DNA from: Hoylesella buccalis ATCC 35310
Lineage (GTDB): Bacteria; Bacteroidota; Bacteroidia; Bacteroidales; Bacteroidaceae
Assembly: GCF_025151385.1 (NCBI RefSeq)
Contig: NZ_CP102287.1
Span: 310,001-374,000 of the forward strand
DNA length: 64,000 nt
Direction: 5' to 3'
A program made the translations under genes and the position numbers. Shown in pieces: positions 53,343 through 63,558 of this stretch. Position 1 is the stretch's first letter, and each line of letters starts with the position of its first letter. The notes beneath the pieces are model-generated. The model did no database searches and was not told the origin of the DNA. It saw nothing but the letters and a program-made list of their open reading frames with translations.

Positions 53343-53795
53343 TTATAAAATGAGATTCATGCCATAAATGATAAGTAGGTATCTGAATATTTTTCCCAAG
53401 GTGAAAGAGAAGAGGGTGACCCAGATGTTGGCTCTTACCAGTCCTAAGACAATGGCTATGGCGCTGCCGATGATGGGCAGAAAAGCGAAGAAACCTATCC
53501 AGGCGCCGTACTGGGCCATCAGGCGTTGTGCGCGATCCAGCTTGTCGGGTTTGACATGTAGGTATTTCTCTATCCAGTCTAATCGCCCCAACGTGCCGAT
53601 GAAATAATTGAACAACGACCCCATGACGTTTCCAATGGTGCCGTACACGACCAGGGGCCAGGGGTTAAGACCAGCTGCCAACAGACCCGCCATGACGGCT
53701 TCGCTGCTGAAAGGAAAGACCGATCCGGCCAAAAGCGAGGCCAAGAACATGCCCACATAGCCGTATTGTATCAAGAGATCTATCAATGTATCCAT
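53343..53795 (-). CDS. VTT/YqaA-family inner membrane protein
   Basis: A 150-residue membrane protein of the SNARE-associated/VTT (DedA-like, YqaA) family with about 4 membrane segments. Family text: GYVGMFLASLLAGSVFPFSSE, then GTIGNVMGSLFNYFIGTLG and a late GSAIAIVLGLVRANIW. Start at ATG 53795 (MDTLIDLLIQYGY), which overlaps the last codons of the upstream gene; the longer frame to 53843 lies wholly in that gene. DedA-like proteins handle lipid scrambling or membrane homeostasis; the exact role of YqaA is unknown. Confidence 0.92.
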   Translation of the reverse strand: MDTLIDLLIQYGYVGMFLASLLAGSVFPFSSEAVMAGLLAAGLNPWPLVVYGTIGNVMGSLFNYFIGTLGRLDWIEKYLHVKPDKLDRAQRLMAQYGAWIGFFAFLPIIGSAIAIVLGLVRANIWVTLFSFTLGKIFRYLLIIYGMNLIL

Positions 53796-54709
53796 AGTTG
53801 ATAACCCGTGATGGTCAGCGTGATGATGAACAGCGTGAGGCAAGTAATGCCCGACAGGCGCGAGCCGGTGAACGTGATGTAGTGGCCGATAAGGGATGAA
53901 ACGCTGATAATGAGTGCAGGTAAGAGGTTGGTTAGGTGCGTGGGTTGCAGGATGATGAATACGATGGTGGCTGTCATCATCAACATGAAGGAAGAGAAAA
54001 ACAAGCGAATGCGAATCTTATCTTTTGAACTGTTGAGGAGAAAATGCAGCATGCCGATAATGCCCAATGCACAGATAAAGCAGAGCGTCAGCAGGTTCAG
54101 CGAGGAAATGCTTTGGAAATCGAAGAGAGGTGCAAAGTCGGTGATGCTGGAAAAGTGATGGATGAGTGTGCCAACATCGTGCCGATAGACGTAATAGCCT
54201 CCTACAAACCAATAGGGAGTGATGACAGCCAGCAGCGATGCCCAGAAGGTTCGCCAGCCCATGCCCATGACGTAAAACCGCAAGATAATCCACCAAATGG
54301 GGATAAGGAATAGTATTTGGACAAACCAAATACTGGCCACACCGATGAAGAAGAACGCATTGAACACGCTGCTGATGGCCGATTTGTCTTGATAGGCGCG
54401 GAACATGAACAAATAAGTGAGGGCAAAACAAAGTTGAACGATGCAGGCATCCAGGTGAACAAACAAGGGTAGGGCAGCGACAGAGAGTACAAGATACGAA
54501 CAAGACAGCATGCGACTATAGGTTCGTATCAAACTGTGCTGGTTGTTCAGTTCGACCATGGTCAAAGTAGTCATGAGCATCAGTATGAACTGAGGCCACA
54601 ACTGCTGTTGAAGCAAACCGCCCATGAACCAAATGCCTATCGCATATACCATGGTGATGGGCAGGGCATATCGACTTCCTGCTATTCTGTTTTGTAATCT
54701 ATGCGTCAT
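53783..54709 (-). CDS. multi-pass membrane protein, unknown function
   Basis: A 308-residue hydrophobic protein with about 9-10 membrane segments and short charged loops. I do not recognise a named family; size and pattern fit small Bacteroidetes 'DUF6427-like' membrane proteins, but this is a guess. The last residues GYQLWIH overlap the ATG of the VTT gene by 13 nt, so translation is coupled. It follows purD by 113 nt on the same strand. Confidence 0.8.
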   Translation of the reverse strand: MTHRLQNRIAGSRYALPITMVYAIGIWFMGGLLQQQLWPQFILMLMTTLTMVELNNQHSLIRTYSRMLSCSYLVLSVAALPLFVHLDACIVQLCFALTYLFMFRAYQDKSAISSVFNAFFFIGVASIWFVQILFLIPIWWIILRFYVMGMGWRTFWASLLAVITPYWFVGGYYVYRHDVGTLIHHFSSITDFAPLFDFQSISSLNLLTLCFICALGIIGMLHFLLNSSKDKIRIRLFFSSFMLMMTATIVFIILQPTHLTNLLPALIISVSSLIGHYITFTGSRLSGITCLTLFIITLTITGYQLWIH

Positions 54710-54822
54710 GAATCAAACCAAACGACACTGTAAGTGCATTCTCGAGTTAAAGCATCGGTGACGACAGCTGTTCGTACTTGATGGATTGGCCAGCCGATCT
54801 TCGTGTGAGCGAGCGTAGACAT

Positions 54823-56091
54823 TTATAGGTCTTTGCCGATGTCTTTTCGGAAATATACGTCTTGAAAATCAATCTTTTTTGCTGCTGCAAAACTCTTATT
54901 CAGTGCCTCGTCTTTGTCTTTTCCGTATGAACAAACGGCCAAAACCCTGCCGCCAGCCGTTACAACTCGCCCATCTTTCACCGCCGTTCCGCTGTGAAAG
55001 ACAATGCTGTCTTTTACCGTTTCGAGTCCTGAGATAGGATATCCCTTGGTATAGGCTTGCGGATAACCGCCGCTGACGAGCATGACGCACACGGCTGCGC
55101 GTTCGTCAAAGGTGACAACACGCTTGTCTAAGTTGCCTTCGGCAGTGCCCTCAAACAAATCAACAAGGTCGCTTTCAAGTCTCAGCATTACGCTTTCGGT
55201 CTCTGGATCGCCCATTCTACAGTTGTATTCTATCACCATGGGTTCGCCTTTCACATTGATTAAGCCAAAGAAGATAAAACCTTTGTAGTCGATACCTTCT
55301 TCAGATAGTCCCTTTATCGTTGGCTGAATGATTCGTTCCTCCACCTTCTTCATCCAGTCCTTATCTGCAAATGGGACGGGTGAGACGCTGCCCATGCCGC
55401 CTGTATTCAGCCCTGTATCACCTTCACCAATGCGCTTGTAATCCTTTGCTTCTGGCAAAATTTGATAATGTTTGCCATCGGTTAAGACGAAAACAGAGCA
55501 CTCTATTCCACTTAGATATTCCTCTATAACGACTCGTGCCGACGCTTTTCCAAACATCCCACCTAACATTTCCTTTAATTCTCGCTGTGCTTCTGCCAGC
55601 GTAGGGAGTATTAAAACGCCCTTGCCGGCACATAGTCCGTCGGCTTTCAACACGTATGGAGCCTCTAAAGTCTCCAAGAAGCGAAGTCCTTCATTTAAAG
55701 TCTCGCCCGTAAAGGTGTGGTATCGGGCGGTTGGAATGTGGTGGCGTTTCATGAAAGCCTTGGCAAAATCCTTGCTACCTTCCAGTTTTGCCCCTTCTTT
55801 CGATGGTCCTATGACAACGGTGTCTTTGGTTCGAGAGTCATTTTTCAACGCATCATAGATGCCATTCACAAGTGGATCTTCGGGTCCAACGACAACCATG
55901 TCAATCTTTTGGTTGCAAATAAAATCTTTGATGGCATCGAAATCGTTCACCTGAATGTCGACATTGGTGCCTACTTCACTTGTTCCAGCGTTGCCGGGAG
56001 CGATGAACAGTTGGGTTACTCGTTTGCTTTGTGCTATTTTCCAGCCCAAGGCGTGTTCTCTTCCGCCACTACCTAATAATAATATCTTCAT
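54823..56091 (-). CDS. purD: phosphoribosylamine-glycine ligase
   Basis: Second step of purine synthesis: PRA + glycine + ATP gives GAR. It has 422 residues, standard length. ATP-grasp enzyme starting [19 protein letters not shown], with [42 protein letters not shown] and [12 protein letters not shown] as core motifs. Starts 16 nt after dpp4. No other pur genes are nearby. Confidence 0.98.
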   Translation of the reverse strand: MKILLLGSGGREHALGWKIAQSKRVTQLFIAPGNAGTSEVGTNVDIQVNDFDAIKDFICNQKIDMVVVGPEDPLVNGIYDALKNDSRTKDTVVIGPSKEGAKLEGSKDFAKAFMKRHHIPTARYHTFTGETLNEGLRFLETLEAPYVLKADGLCAGKGVLILPTLAEAQRELKEMLGGMFGKASARVVIEEYLSGIECSVFVLTDGKHYQILPEAKDYKRIGEGDTGLNTGGMGSVSPVPFADKDWMKKVEERIIQPTIKGLSEEGIDYKGFIFFGLINVKGEPMVIEYNCRMGDPETESVMLRLESDLVDLFEGTAEGNLDKRVVTFDERAAVCVMLVSGGYPQAYTKGYPISGLETVKDSIVFHSGTAVKDGRVVTAGGRVLAVCSYGKDKDEALNKSFAAAKKIDFQDVYFRKDIGKDL

Positions 56092-56107
56092 GCGTATGTT
56101 TCCTTTT

Positions 56108-58270
56108 TTATTTCAGATAATCTTCAAAGTACTGTGTAATGCGTTCGTGGAGGTGAACACTTTGGTGTCCTCTCATGTTGTGTGGTTCACCCGGATAGAC
56201 GAAGAAATCGGGTTGAGTGCCTTGTTTGATACACTCAGCGATGAACGACAAGCAGTGTTGCGGCACTACCGTTTTGTCGTTAGTGCCTTGAATAATTTGT
56301 AATTTGCCTTTCAAATTCTTGGCTTGTGGTATCAAGGAAGTCTTGGCATAGCCCTCTGGATTGGCTTGTGGTGTGTCCATATAGCGTTCTCCATACATCA
56401 CTTCGTACCATTTCCAATCAATGACAGGACCGCCAGCAACACCCACTTTGAAGGTTTCGGGATAATTTGTCATCAGCGAAATGGTCATAAAACCGCCGAA
56501 ACTCCAACCATGTACGCCTATTCTGTTGGCATCGACGTATGGTAAAGTCTTCACATATTCAATGCCCTTCATTTGGTCTTGCATCTCTATCTGACCTAAT
56601 TGGCGGAATGTTGCTTGTTCAAAATCCCTTCCTCGCCGCTCACTTCCTCTGTTATCGAGTATGAGAAGGATGTATCCCTTCTGTGCCATGTAGGTTTCCC
56701 AACTGCGAGAAGCGTAATGCCAACGTGCATCTACGTTGTGTGCATGAGGTCCTCCGTACACATAAAGCACTAAAGGATATTTCTTGTTTTCATCAAAGTT
56801 GGCTGGTTTCACCATGCGATAGTACAAGTCGGTCGTGCCGTCAGCAGCTTTGATGGTGCCACATGTAAAGGTTGGCACCTGATATTCTTTCCACGGGTCA
56901 GCCGCTTCAAAGTACTGGGTGCGCTTTCCGTTGGCAGTATTGATAATTTCTATGTTGCGTGGAACGGTGGGTTCGCTGTACTTATCTACGATAAATGTAC
57001 CAGAAGGGGATAATGACGGACTGTGATAGCCACGTCCGTTGTCCAACAATCTACGCTTTCCAGTCTTGACATTTACGGTGTATGTGTTGGTTTGCAGCGC
57101 ATGCTTTTCGGTAGAAGTATAGACAATCGACTTGTCTTTTGCATTGAATCCTATCACGTCCAACACCACCCATTTGCCTTTGGTAAGCTGCTTGACCAAC
57201 TTACCATTAGTTTGGTATAGGTACAAATGGTTGTAACCATCACGTTGGCTTTGCATGATGAAGAGGTTGTTGTCCCAAGGCAAGAATGTAATAGGGTGCT
57301 GTGGCTCTACATATTTATCGTGCGTCTCTCGGTAAAGTTCAGCGATCTTTTTGCCTGTTTGTGCATCGTAGCTTGCCAACCGACAGTCATTTTGGTCTCT
57401 ATTCAGTTCAAACATATAGATGTTCTTGCTGTCTGGACTCCATGCAATGTTAGTAAAATATCGGTCAGTGGGGTCACCAGCTTGCAAAGTAACCGTCTTT
57501 TTCGTGGTTAAGTCATACACCATCACCGTTACTTTGTGACTTGTCTCGCCTGCCATAGGATATTTGTCTGGCTCGCATTTTGCTATTCTGCCGAAGATGT
57601 TTACCTGCGGATAGTCAGCCACCATGCTCTGATCCATGCGATAGAATGCCAATTTCTGTCCATTTGGTGCCCAAAACATACCTTTGTGTATGCCAAACTC
57701 GTCACGGTGTACGCTTTGACCATACACGATTTCCCTGCTTCCATCGGTTGTCAACTGAGTGTCGTTGCCATCAGAGGTGCGTATATGGAGTTGCTGACTT
57801 TTAGGTTCTATATACGAAGTTGCCTTGGATTTGGCATTCCATTCGGCTACCTCGCCCTGGTCAGCAGTGCTTATGCACCATGCAGTCTTTTTCGTTTTCC
57901 AGTTGTACAAGCTCATGTTTGCCCCGTTGCGCAGCAGTACCAGTGGCTTGCGAGGGTAAGGAAACGAAACGTCAAACAGGTTTTTAACCTGGCTGGATCT
58001 GTCGCTTGTTGCGTATTTATTTATTTCTTCCAGCGTGAACATGATGCGCTCTTTGCCCGTTTTCTTGTCGATAACGCTGCATTGGCTGGCTTCTGTGCGA
58101 ATCAGTTCATCGCCCCACCATGTAGTGTAGCGATTTTCTGGGACGAACTTTCGATAGTTTTTCCCTCCAAAGTTTAACTCTTCGAGTGTGAATAGTTTCT
58201 GTCCCATAACCTTTTGGCCACCTACGAATAGGGCAATGAGGGTAAGAAAACTGAACCAAGTTTTATTCAT
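56108..58270 (-). CDS. dpp4: S9 prolyl peptidase, dipeptidyl-peptidase IV type
   Basis: A 720-residue exported serine peptidase that removes X-Pro dipeptides. Signal peptide ~1-23; N-terminal beta-propeller (~35-460) with [18 protein letters not shown] and [21 protein letters not shown]-terminal alpha/beta hydrolase with catalytic triad Ser590 (GWSFGGF), Asp665 (GTNDKTV) and His697 (EPHNMRG). [11 protein letters not shown] is the family's oxyanion region. Proteolytic feeding on collagen-like peptides is typical of oral Bacteroidales with this enzyme. Its ATG overlaps the RNA methylase end by 8 nt. Confidence 0.96.
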   Translation of the reverse strand: MNKTWFSFLTLIALFVGGQKVMGQKLFTLEELNFGGKNYRKFVPENRYTTWWGDELIRTEASQCSVIDKKTGKERIMFTLEEINKYATSDRSSQVKNLFDVSFPYPRKPLVLLRNGANMSLYNWKTKKTAWCISTADQGEVAEWNAKSKATSYIEPKSQQLHIRTSDGNDTQLTTDGSREIVYGQSVHRDEFGIHKGMFWAPNGQKLAFYRMDQSMVADYPQVNIFGRIAKCEPDKYPMAGETSHKVTVMVYDLTTKKTVTLQAGDPTDRYFTNIAWSPDSKNIYMFELNRDQNDCRLASYDAQTGKKIAELYRETHDKYVEPQHPITFLPWDNNLFIMQSQRDGYNHLYLYQTNGKLVKQLTKGKWVVLDVIGFNAKDKSIVYTSTEKHALQTNTYTVNVKTGKRRLLDNGRGYHSPSLSPSGTFIVDKYSEPTVPRNIEIINTANGKRTQYFEAADPWKEYQVPTFTCGTIKAADGTTDLYYRMVKPANFDENKKYPLVLYVYGGPHAHNVDARWHYASRSWETYMAQKGYILLILDNRGSERRGRDFEQATFRQLGQIEMQDQMKGIEYVKTLPYVDANRIGVHGWSFGGFMTISLMTNYPETFKVGVAGGPVIDWKWYEVMYGERYMDTPQANPEGYAKTSLIPQAKNLKGKLQIIQGTNDKTVVPQHCLSFIAECIKQGTQPDFFVYPGEPHNMRGHQSVHLHERITQYFEDYLK

Positions 58271-59744
58271 AATCGTCTATTTGATAATTCTTTCTTCCAC
58301 GTTCTTTACCACCTCGTTTACCAAATGACCGTCCACGTCCGTCTTTGTCAAAGCGTTTCTTGCCTTTGTAATCAGGCATATCGTTACTATCATACGAGCG
58401 GTCGTTGCGGCGGTTTCCGCCTTTTTTGCGCTCGTCTCTTTCCTGTACTCGTTCCAAGGAATGAAATTTGAACGAGCGGATATCCGCAATTTCGTTCTCT
58501 TCGTTTTCTTCTAAGCGTTTTTTGAACTCGCGATTTTTCTTAAATCGATGCTTTTCAGCCATCTCTTTCTTTTCCTCTTCGGTCTTGATGATGCCTCCTT
58601 CGGCACGAAATTCCTTCATCTTTCCGTCGAAGATAGCATACTTTCTGAACTCACATTCAAGGCTTCCGTTGTACACTGGTATCTTGATAGATGGTTTCAA
58701 GCCAATCTGTTCGAAACACTCTTCACGATAACTCAATATCCAAGCATCATTGCCCATGAACTCATGTTTCAGTCGTTCGCCAATCATCTTGTAGGTTCCG
58801 AGCAAGTTAGGCGTGGAGATACGCTCGCCGTATGGCGGATTGGTAATGAGAATACTGGGTTCTTGAGGCTTCTTAAAGTTCTTGAAATCAGCCTGTTCTA
58901 TCGTGATATCTTTGGTTAGTCCCGCTGCTTTAACATTCAGTCGAGCCGTGTTCACCGCTTTCATGTCAATGTCATATCCATAAATATGGTGCGTGAACTC
59001 GCTCTCTTGCGACTCGTCATTATAGATACGGTCGAACAACTCCTGGTCAAAGTCGGGCCATTTCTCGAATGCAAACTCCTTTCTAAAGATGCCAGGGCTC
59101 ATGTTTCGGGCAATCAGCGCCGCTTCTATCAACAACGTACCACTGCCACACATCGGGTCAATGAAGTCGGTTTCGCCTTTCCAGTCTGTCATCAAGATCA
59201 TTCCGGCAGCCAACACCTCGTTCAAAGGAGCTTCTACAGATTCCTGTCGGTAGCCTCTTCGGTGCAGCGACTCTCCACTCGAGTCCAAACAAAGCGTTGC
59301 ATCTTCGTCGGCAATGTGTATGTGTAGGCGCATGTCAGGATTGCTCACCGAGATATTTGGACGTGTTCCTGTCTTTTCTCTGAATTGGTCTACGATGGCA
59401 TCCTTCACCTTGTAGGTCACGAATCTGGAATTTCTGAACTCTTCAGAATAAACCACCGAGTCGACGGAGAATGTCTTACCTTTTTCTATGTACTGGCTCC
59501 AGTCCACCGTCTTGATTTCATCATACACCTCTTCAGCAGAGCGAGCCTTGAAGTGCTTGATGGGTTTTAGAATACGAATGGCCGTATGGAGTTGGAAATT
59601 GGCGCGGTACATCATTTCCTGATCACCAGTAAATGACACCATTCTGCGTCCTATTTGTACATTGTTTGCACCCAGTTGGGTCAGCTCTTGTGCCAAAACG
59701 GGTTCCAAGCCCATGAAAGTTTTGGCGATGAGTTCAAATTCCAT
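58263..59744 (-). CDS. THUMP-domain RNA guanine-N2 methyltransferase (RlmL-N/UPF0020 type)
   Basis: A 493-residue cytosolic RNA methyltransferase, probably forming m2G in 23S rRNA. Start at ATG 59744 (MEFELIAKTFMGLEPVLAQE), the family's usual opening. THUMP domain (~45-160), then a Rossmann methylase with DPMCGSGTLLIEAALIARN (SAM site) and the catalytic TNPPYGER. After residue ~395 comes a long, very basic and Gly/Arg/Asp-rich tail (GKKRFDKDGRGRSFGKRGG), unusual in enteric RlmL and likely RNA-binding. It overlaps dpp4 by 8 nt. Confidence 0.94.
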   Translation of the reverse strand: MEFELIAKTFMGLEPVLAQELTQLGANNVQIGRRMVSFTGDQEMMYRANFQLHTAIRILKPIKHFKARSAEEVYDEIKTVDWSQYIEKGKTFSVDSVVYSEEFRNSRFVTYKVKDAIVDQFREKTGTRPNISVSNPDMRLHIHIADEDATLCLDSSGESLHRRGYRQESVEAPLNEVLAAGMILMTDWKGETDFIDPMCGSGTLLIEAALIARNMSPGIFRKEFAFEKWPDFDQELFDRIYNDESQESEFTHHIYGYDIDMKAVNTARLNVKAAGLTKDITIEQADFKNFKKPQEPSILITNPPYGERISTPNLLGTYKMIGERLKHEFMGNDAWILSYREECFEQIGLKPSIKIPVYNGSLECEFRKYAIFDGKMKEFRAEGGIIKTEEEKKEMAEKHRFKKNREFKKRLEENEENEIADIRSFKFHSLERVQERDERKKGGNRRNDRSYDSNDMPDYKGKKRFDKDGRGRSFGKRGGKERGRKNYQIDDYE

Positions 59745-59788
59745 TTGATTGAATTGATAAATAATAGTTGTATTAAAATAATGAAAAC

Positions 59789-60688
59789 TTAATTCTTGTT
59801 GTATTTCTTTGTGTCGGGAGCCAAGTCTTCTGTCACCCAAACATTGGCGCCAATGACGCTTCCCTTACCGATGGTAACTCTGCCTAAGATGGTGGCATTG
59901 GCATAAATGATGACGTTGTCTTCAATGATGGGATGACGTGGAATGCCCTTGACAGGGTTCCCATGTTCGTTCAACGGAAAGCTTTTAGCCCCCAAGGTTA
60001 CCCCTTGGTATATTTTCACGTTGTCGCCAATCGTGCATGTGGCACCAATAACGACACCTGTACCATGATCAATGGTGAAGTATCTGCCTATGTGTGCGCC
60101 CGGATGAATATCGATTCCAGTTTCCGAGTGAGCCATTTCTGTCATCATTCTGGGTATCAGAGGAACTTTGAGTAGATAGAGTTCGTGTGCGATGCGATAG
60201 TTTGCCAATGTTTTGATGATAGGGTAGCACGCTATAATCTCAGCCCGGCTTTCAGACGCAGGGTCGCCATTGTAAGCTGCGATGACATCTGTTGAGAGTT
60301 TTTCACGTATTTCAGGTAGTTTCTTGACCAATTTGAACGACAAATCCCTGGCCATCTTTTTCTGTTCGTCTGCTTCCAACTCGCTCAACGTAGTCTCGCA
60401 GTCTTCACAGAAACGGAGTCCAGCTAATATTTGATCTTCCATCAAGCGTTGAAATCGCTCTACGTTTACACCTATATAATATTGTATTGTTTGAATGTTC
60501 ACCGATGCTTTTCCATAATATCCAGGAAAAAGAATGGCTCTTGACAAGTCTATGATTTCTTGCAGTGTTTTACCAGATGGGATAGGGTATCCATCACGCT
60601 GCCGATGGCACAAGTTGTTGAGTGATTCTGGTTGGGACAGCAGTTCAACCGTGCTTGTCAACGCATGAGTCAAATTATCTTTACTCAT
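59789..60688 (-). CDS. cysE: serine O-acetyltransferase
   Basis: Makes O-acetylserine from serine and acetyl-CoA, the first step of cysteine synthesis. It has 299 residues from ATG 60688 (MSKDNLTHAL). The N-terminal helical domain (~1-170) is followed by a left-handed beta-helix with hexapeptide repeats, including HSETGIDIHPGAHIG, IDHGTGVVIG, KIYQGVTLGAKSF and HPIIEDNVIIYANATILG. The His and Asp catalytic pair of the family is visible in DIHPG and DHGTG. First gene of the leftward run; its -7 box is at 60718-60725. Confidence 0.95.
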   Translation of the reverse strand: MSKDNLTHALTSTVELLSQPESLNNLCHRQRDGYPIPSGKTLQEIIDLSRAILFPGYYGKASVNIQTIQYYIGVNVERFQRLMEDQILAGLRFCEDCETTLSELEADEQKKMARDLSFKLVKKLPEIREKLSTDVIAAYNGDPASESRAEIIACYPIIKTLANYRIAHELYLLKVPLIPRMMTEMAHSETGIDIHPGAHIGRYFTIDHGTGVVIGATCTIGDNVKIYQGVTLGAKSFPLNEHGNPVKGIPRHPIIEDNVIIYANATILGRVTIGKGSVIGANVWVTEDLAPDTKKYNKN

Positions 60689-60717
60689 CTCTATGTAATG
60701 TCTCAATATTTAAGGTA

Positions 60718-60725
60718 CAAAGGTA
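60718..60725 (-). promoter_or_regulatory. -7 box for cysE and probably the leftward run
   Basis: TACCTTTG on the minus strand, 30 nt from the ATG at 60688. Confidence 0.55.
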
Positions 60726-60839
60726 CAATTTTTAAATTGAAAACAACCAGTGGTGATGCATAATTTTAATTATTTGCGATTGTAATACGATTGTAATATG
60801 TGTTTAAAAGACTTGTAATATAACTCCGCTATTTTTGCT

Positions 60840-60847
60840 CACAAAAT
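60840..60847 (+). promoter_or_regulatory. -7 box for the phosphate transporter
   Basis: TATTTTTG, 53 nt before the ATG at 60901. Confidence 0.5.
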
Positions 60848-60900
60848 CAGTAGGTGCTATGCCAGACTGTACTTTGATTATTCATTATTAAACCATATCA

Positions 60901-63138
60901 ATGTTAACAATTTATTTGTGCATCGTCATTTTCCTGCTTTCTTTGGCAGTTTTTGACTTATTTGTAGGTGTCTCTAACGATGCTGTCAACTTCTTACAAT
61001 CGGCAGTGGGAGCCAAGGTGGCCAAGTTTCGCACCATCCTCATCATTGCTTCCTTTGGTGTAGTATTAGGCGCAGTCATGTCATCGGGCATGATGGATGT
61101 GGCTCGGCATGGCATCATGAATCCAGCCCAGTTTAGTTTCCATGAGGTCATGATTATTTTCTTGGCAGTTATGGTTACAGACGTCATTGTCTTGGATATC
61201 TTCAATCGCTTGGGAATGCCTACCTCTACCACGGTTTCCATGGTCTTCGAGCTGTTGGGTGCCACCTTCATGTTGGCCATTATCAAGATGATAGCCGACT
61301 CTTCCCTCGGATTCAGTGATTTGTTGAACACAGAACAGGCCTTAAAAGTGATTATTGCCATCTTTGTGAGTGTCGCCATCGCTTTTGCGTTTGGCGTTGT
61401 CGTGCAGTATCTTACGCGTATCATTTTTACTTTCAATTACAAGAAAAACATGCGTTATGCCATTGCCATTTTTGGTGGCATCGCATTCACCGCTTTGGCT
61501 TACTTCATCTTTATGAAGGGTTTAGGGAAGTCTCCTTATATATCCGAAGCTACACGGCAATACATCAATGACCACGTAGGCATGTTGCTTGTTTATACCT
61601 TTATCGGCTCGGCCATCCTCATGCAGTTCATGCATCTCATGGGGGTGAACATCTTCAAGTTCGTTGTGTTGATGGGAACGTTTGCCTTGGCAATGGCATT
61701 TGCTGGCAACGACTTGGTTAACTTTATCGGCGTTCCGCTTGCCGGACTTGATTCGTATCAAACTTATTTGGCGCAGGGTAACGGCACTGCTCCCACTTCT
61801 TTCTTGATGACCAGTTTGGTTGAGAGTGCCAAAACACCTCCATTTTATTTAATGTTGGCAGGCGTCATCATGATCATAGCCATGGCCACATCAAAGAAAG
61901 CTCATCGCGTGATTAAAACTTCGGTTGATTTGGCACGACAAGACGAGGGCGACGAGATGTTTGGATCGAGTGGTGCCGCACGCAGTATCGTTCGCTTCAC
62001 ACAAAATACCAACTCGTATGTCATGAAAATCATTCCTAATCGAATCATCGATTGGATAAACAGCCGATTTGATCACCGGGCCGCATCTTTAGATGATGGT
62101 GCTGCTTACGATGTGGTTCGGGCAGCGGTTAACTTGGTTTTGGCTTCCATGCTGATTACCTTTGGTACCAACTACAAGTTGCCATTGTCTACCACCTATG
62201 TTACCTTCATGGTTGCCATGGGTACCAGCTTGGCCGATCGGGCATGGAGTCGCGAGAGTGCTGTGTTCCGTGTAACGGGTGTATTGTCTGTCATCGGCGG
62301 TTGGTTTATCACGGCTGGCGTTGCATTTCTTTGCGCCGCTGTGGTAGCCTTGCTCATGTTCTATGGAGGTATCTTAGCACAAGCGGTCTTCATCGCCTTA
62401 GTAATCTATTGTTTATTTAGAGGGTCGAAGGATAAGTCGGACAGCGGCTCGGGCAAAGATGATACTTACCGTTTGATGATGCGCACGCAAGATCCGGTTA
62501 TTCTCTGGGATTTACTGAGCAAACATGTCAGTCGTACGCAAAGTTACATGACACGTTTTGCCAATGTGCAATACAATGCCATCTTGGACGGATTTATCAA
62601 TGATAAACCAAATGTGTTGAGGCACAGTCTGAGTGCGCTGCGCAATGAGAAAACATCACTTACGAAATATCGGCGACAGGAACTGATGGCTTTGCGTAAG
62701 GCACCTGCCGACCTCGCCATTGAACGCAATACGTGGTTCCATGTGGGCATGAACGCGTCGCAGCAATACATCTATGGATTGCGTCGTATGCTTGAGCCTA
62801 TCAAAGAACATGTTGACAACAATTTTACTCCTATCACGCAGCGTCTCATTGACGAATATCAACCTATCCGTCTGAAAATCACCGACTTTTTAACCCAAAC
62901 AGAAAATCTTATTGCCACAGGTCGGTTTGACAACTATCGGGAGTTGTTGGATAAGGCCGACCAGTTTGAAACAGAGTTGAGTGAATATCGTAAGAAGCAT
63001 ATCGATCGTATACAGATGGCACAGGACAACGAGACCTTCCAATTGTCGCTTGTCTATCTCAACCTGCTCCAAGAGAGCCAACTGCTGCTCAGCAGCATGC
63101 GTCAGCAGCTCAGGGCTGCTAAGAAGTTTAAGGAGTAA
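60901..63138 (+). CDS. inorganic phosphate transporter (PiT family)
   Basis: A 745-residue inner-membrane H+ or Na+ coupled phosphate transporter. The two PiT signature repeats are visible: FDLFVGVSNDAVNFLQSAVG at the start and FAGNDLVNFIGVPLAGL in the middle (GANDVAN-type). About 11 membrane segments. Long for the family because of a cytosolic C-terminal helical domain (~520-745), with RTQDPVILWDLLSKHVSRTQ and many charged helices, which looks like a fused PhoU/DUF47-type regulatory region. Divergent from cysE. Confidence 0.94.
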   Translation: MLTIYLCIVIFLLSLAVFDLFVGVSNDAVNFLQSAVGAKVAKFRTILIIASFGVVLGAVMSSGMMDVARHGIMNPAQFSFHEVMIIFLAVMVTDVIVLDIFNRLGMPTSTTVSMVFELLGATFMLAIIKMIADSSLGFSDLLNTEQALKVIIAIFVSVAIAFAFGVVVQYLTRIIFTFNYKKNMRYAIAIFGGIAFTALAYFIFMKGLGKSPYISEATRQYINDHVGMLLVYTFIGSAILMQFMHLMGVNIFKFVVLMGTFALAMAFAGNDLVNFIGVPLAGLDSYQTYLAQGNGTAPTSFLMTSLVESAKTPPFYLMLAGVIMIIAMATSKKAHRVIKTSVDLARQDEGDEMFGSSGAARSIVRFTQNTNSYVMKIIPNRIIDWINSRFDHRAASLDDGAAYDVVRAAVNLVLASMLITFGTNYKLPLSTTYVTFMVAMGTSLADRAWSRESAVFRVTGVLSVIGGWFITAGVAFLCAAVVALLMFYGGILAQAVFIALVIYCLFRGSKDKSDSGSGKDDTYRLMMRTQDPVILWDLLSKHVSRTQSYMTRFANVQYNAILDGFINDKPNVLRHSLSALRNEKTSLTKYRRQELMALRKAPADLAIERNTWFHVGMNASQQYIYGLRRMLEPIKEHVDNNFTPITQRLIDEYQPIRLKITDFLTQTENLIATGRFDNYRELLDKADQFETELSEYRKKHIDRIQMAQDNETFQLSLVYLNLLQESQLLLSSMRQQLRAAKKFKE

Positions 63139-63315
63139 AGGTTTTTGCAACAACGAATGGAACAGATGAAATAACACGAGTCAATAAACAAGGATGCTTG
63201 ATTGGTTTAATTCGTTGTTAAACAATTACTTAACAAGAAATAATAGGAAAGTGCATTGAGTGGTAGTCCCATATCTTTGCACTTTCCCATTTTCTTACTT
63301 TTGCTTTCCGTTTCC

Positions 63316-63403
63316 AATCTCCATGACTTTAGACCCCAATGTCATTGACTTTGCAAGCCAATCTGTATGACTTTGCAGCCCAAAGTCAATGAGTTTGGAT
63401 GCT
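63316..63403 (-). repeat. 22-bp-period repeat array, locus 3 (4 units)
   Basis: Units at 63316, 63338, 63360 and 63382, exactly 22 bp apart, reading AATCTCCATGACTTT, AATGTCATTGACTTT, AATCTGTATGACTTT and AAAGTCAATGAGTTT, each plus 7 nt. The last unit has the arms reversed. It sits between the convergent PiT and phosphatase genes; 63139-63315 shows no gene. Confidence 0.9.
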
Positions 63404-63470
63404 GTGTATTTTGCCCTAAAATCGTTGTCACTTGTTCAAGAAACTCAATGATGCTAGCACAAAACAAAAT

Positions 63471-63512
63471 CCCCTCGCCATTCATGTGCAGAAAGCCATG
63501 ATAGGCGAGGGG
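63471..63512 (-). terminator. terminator of the alkaline-phosphatase-type gene
   Basis: Stem CCCCTCGCC / GGCGAGGGG with a T-rich tract on the minus strand (ATTTTGTTTTG). Confidence 0.8.
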
Positions 63513-63558
63513 ACGAGCTGTTGATTTCTTATGATTTGGGACTAATCAAACCGTTTCA

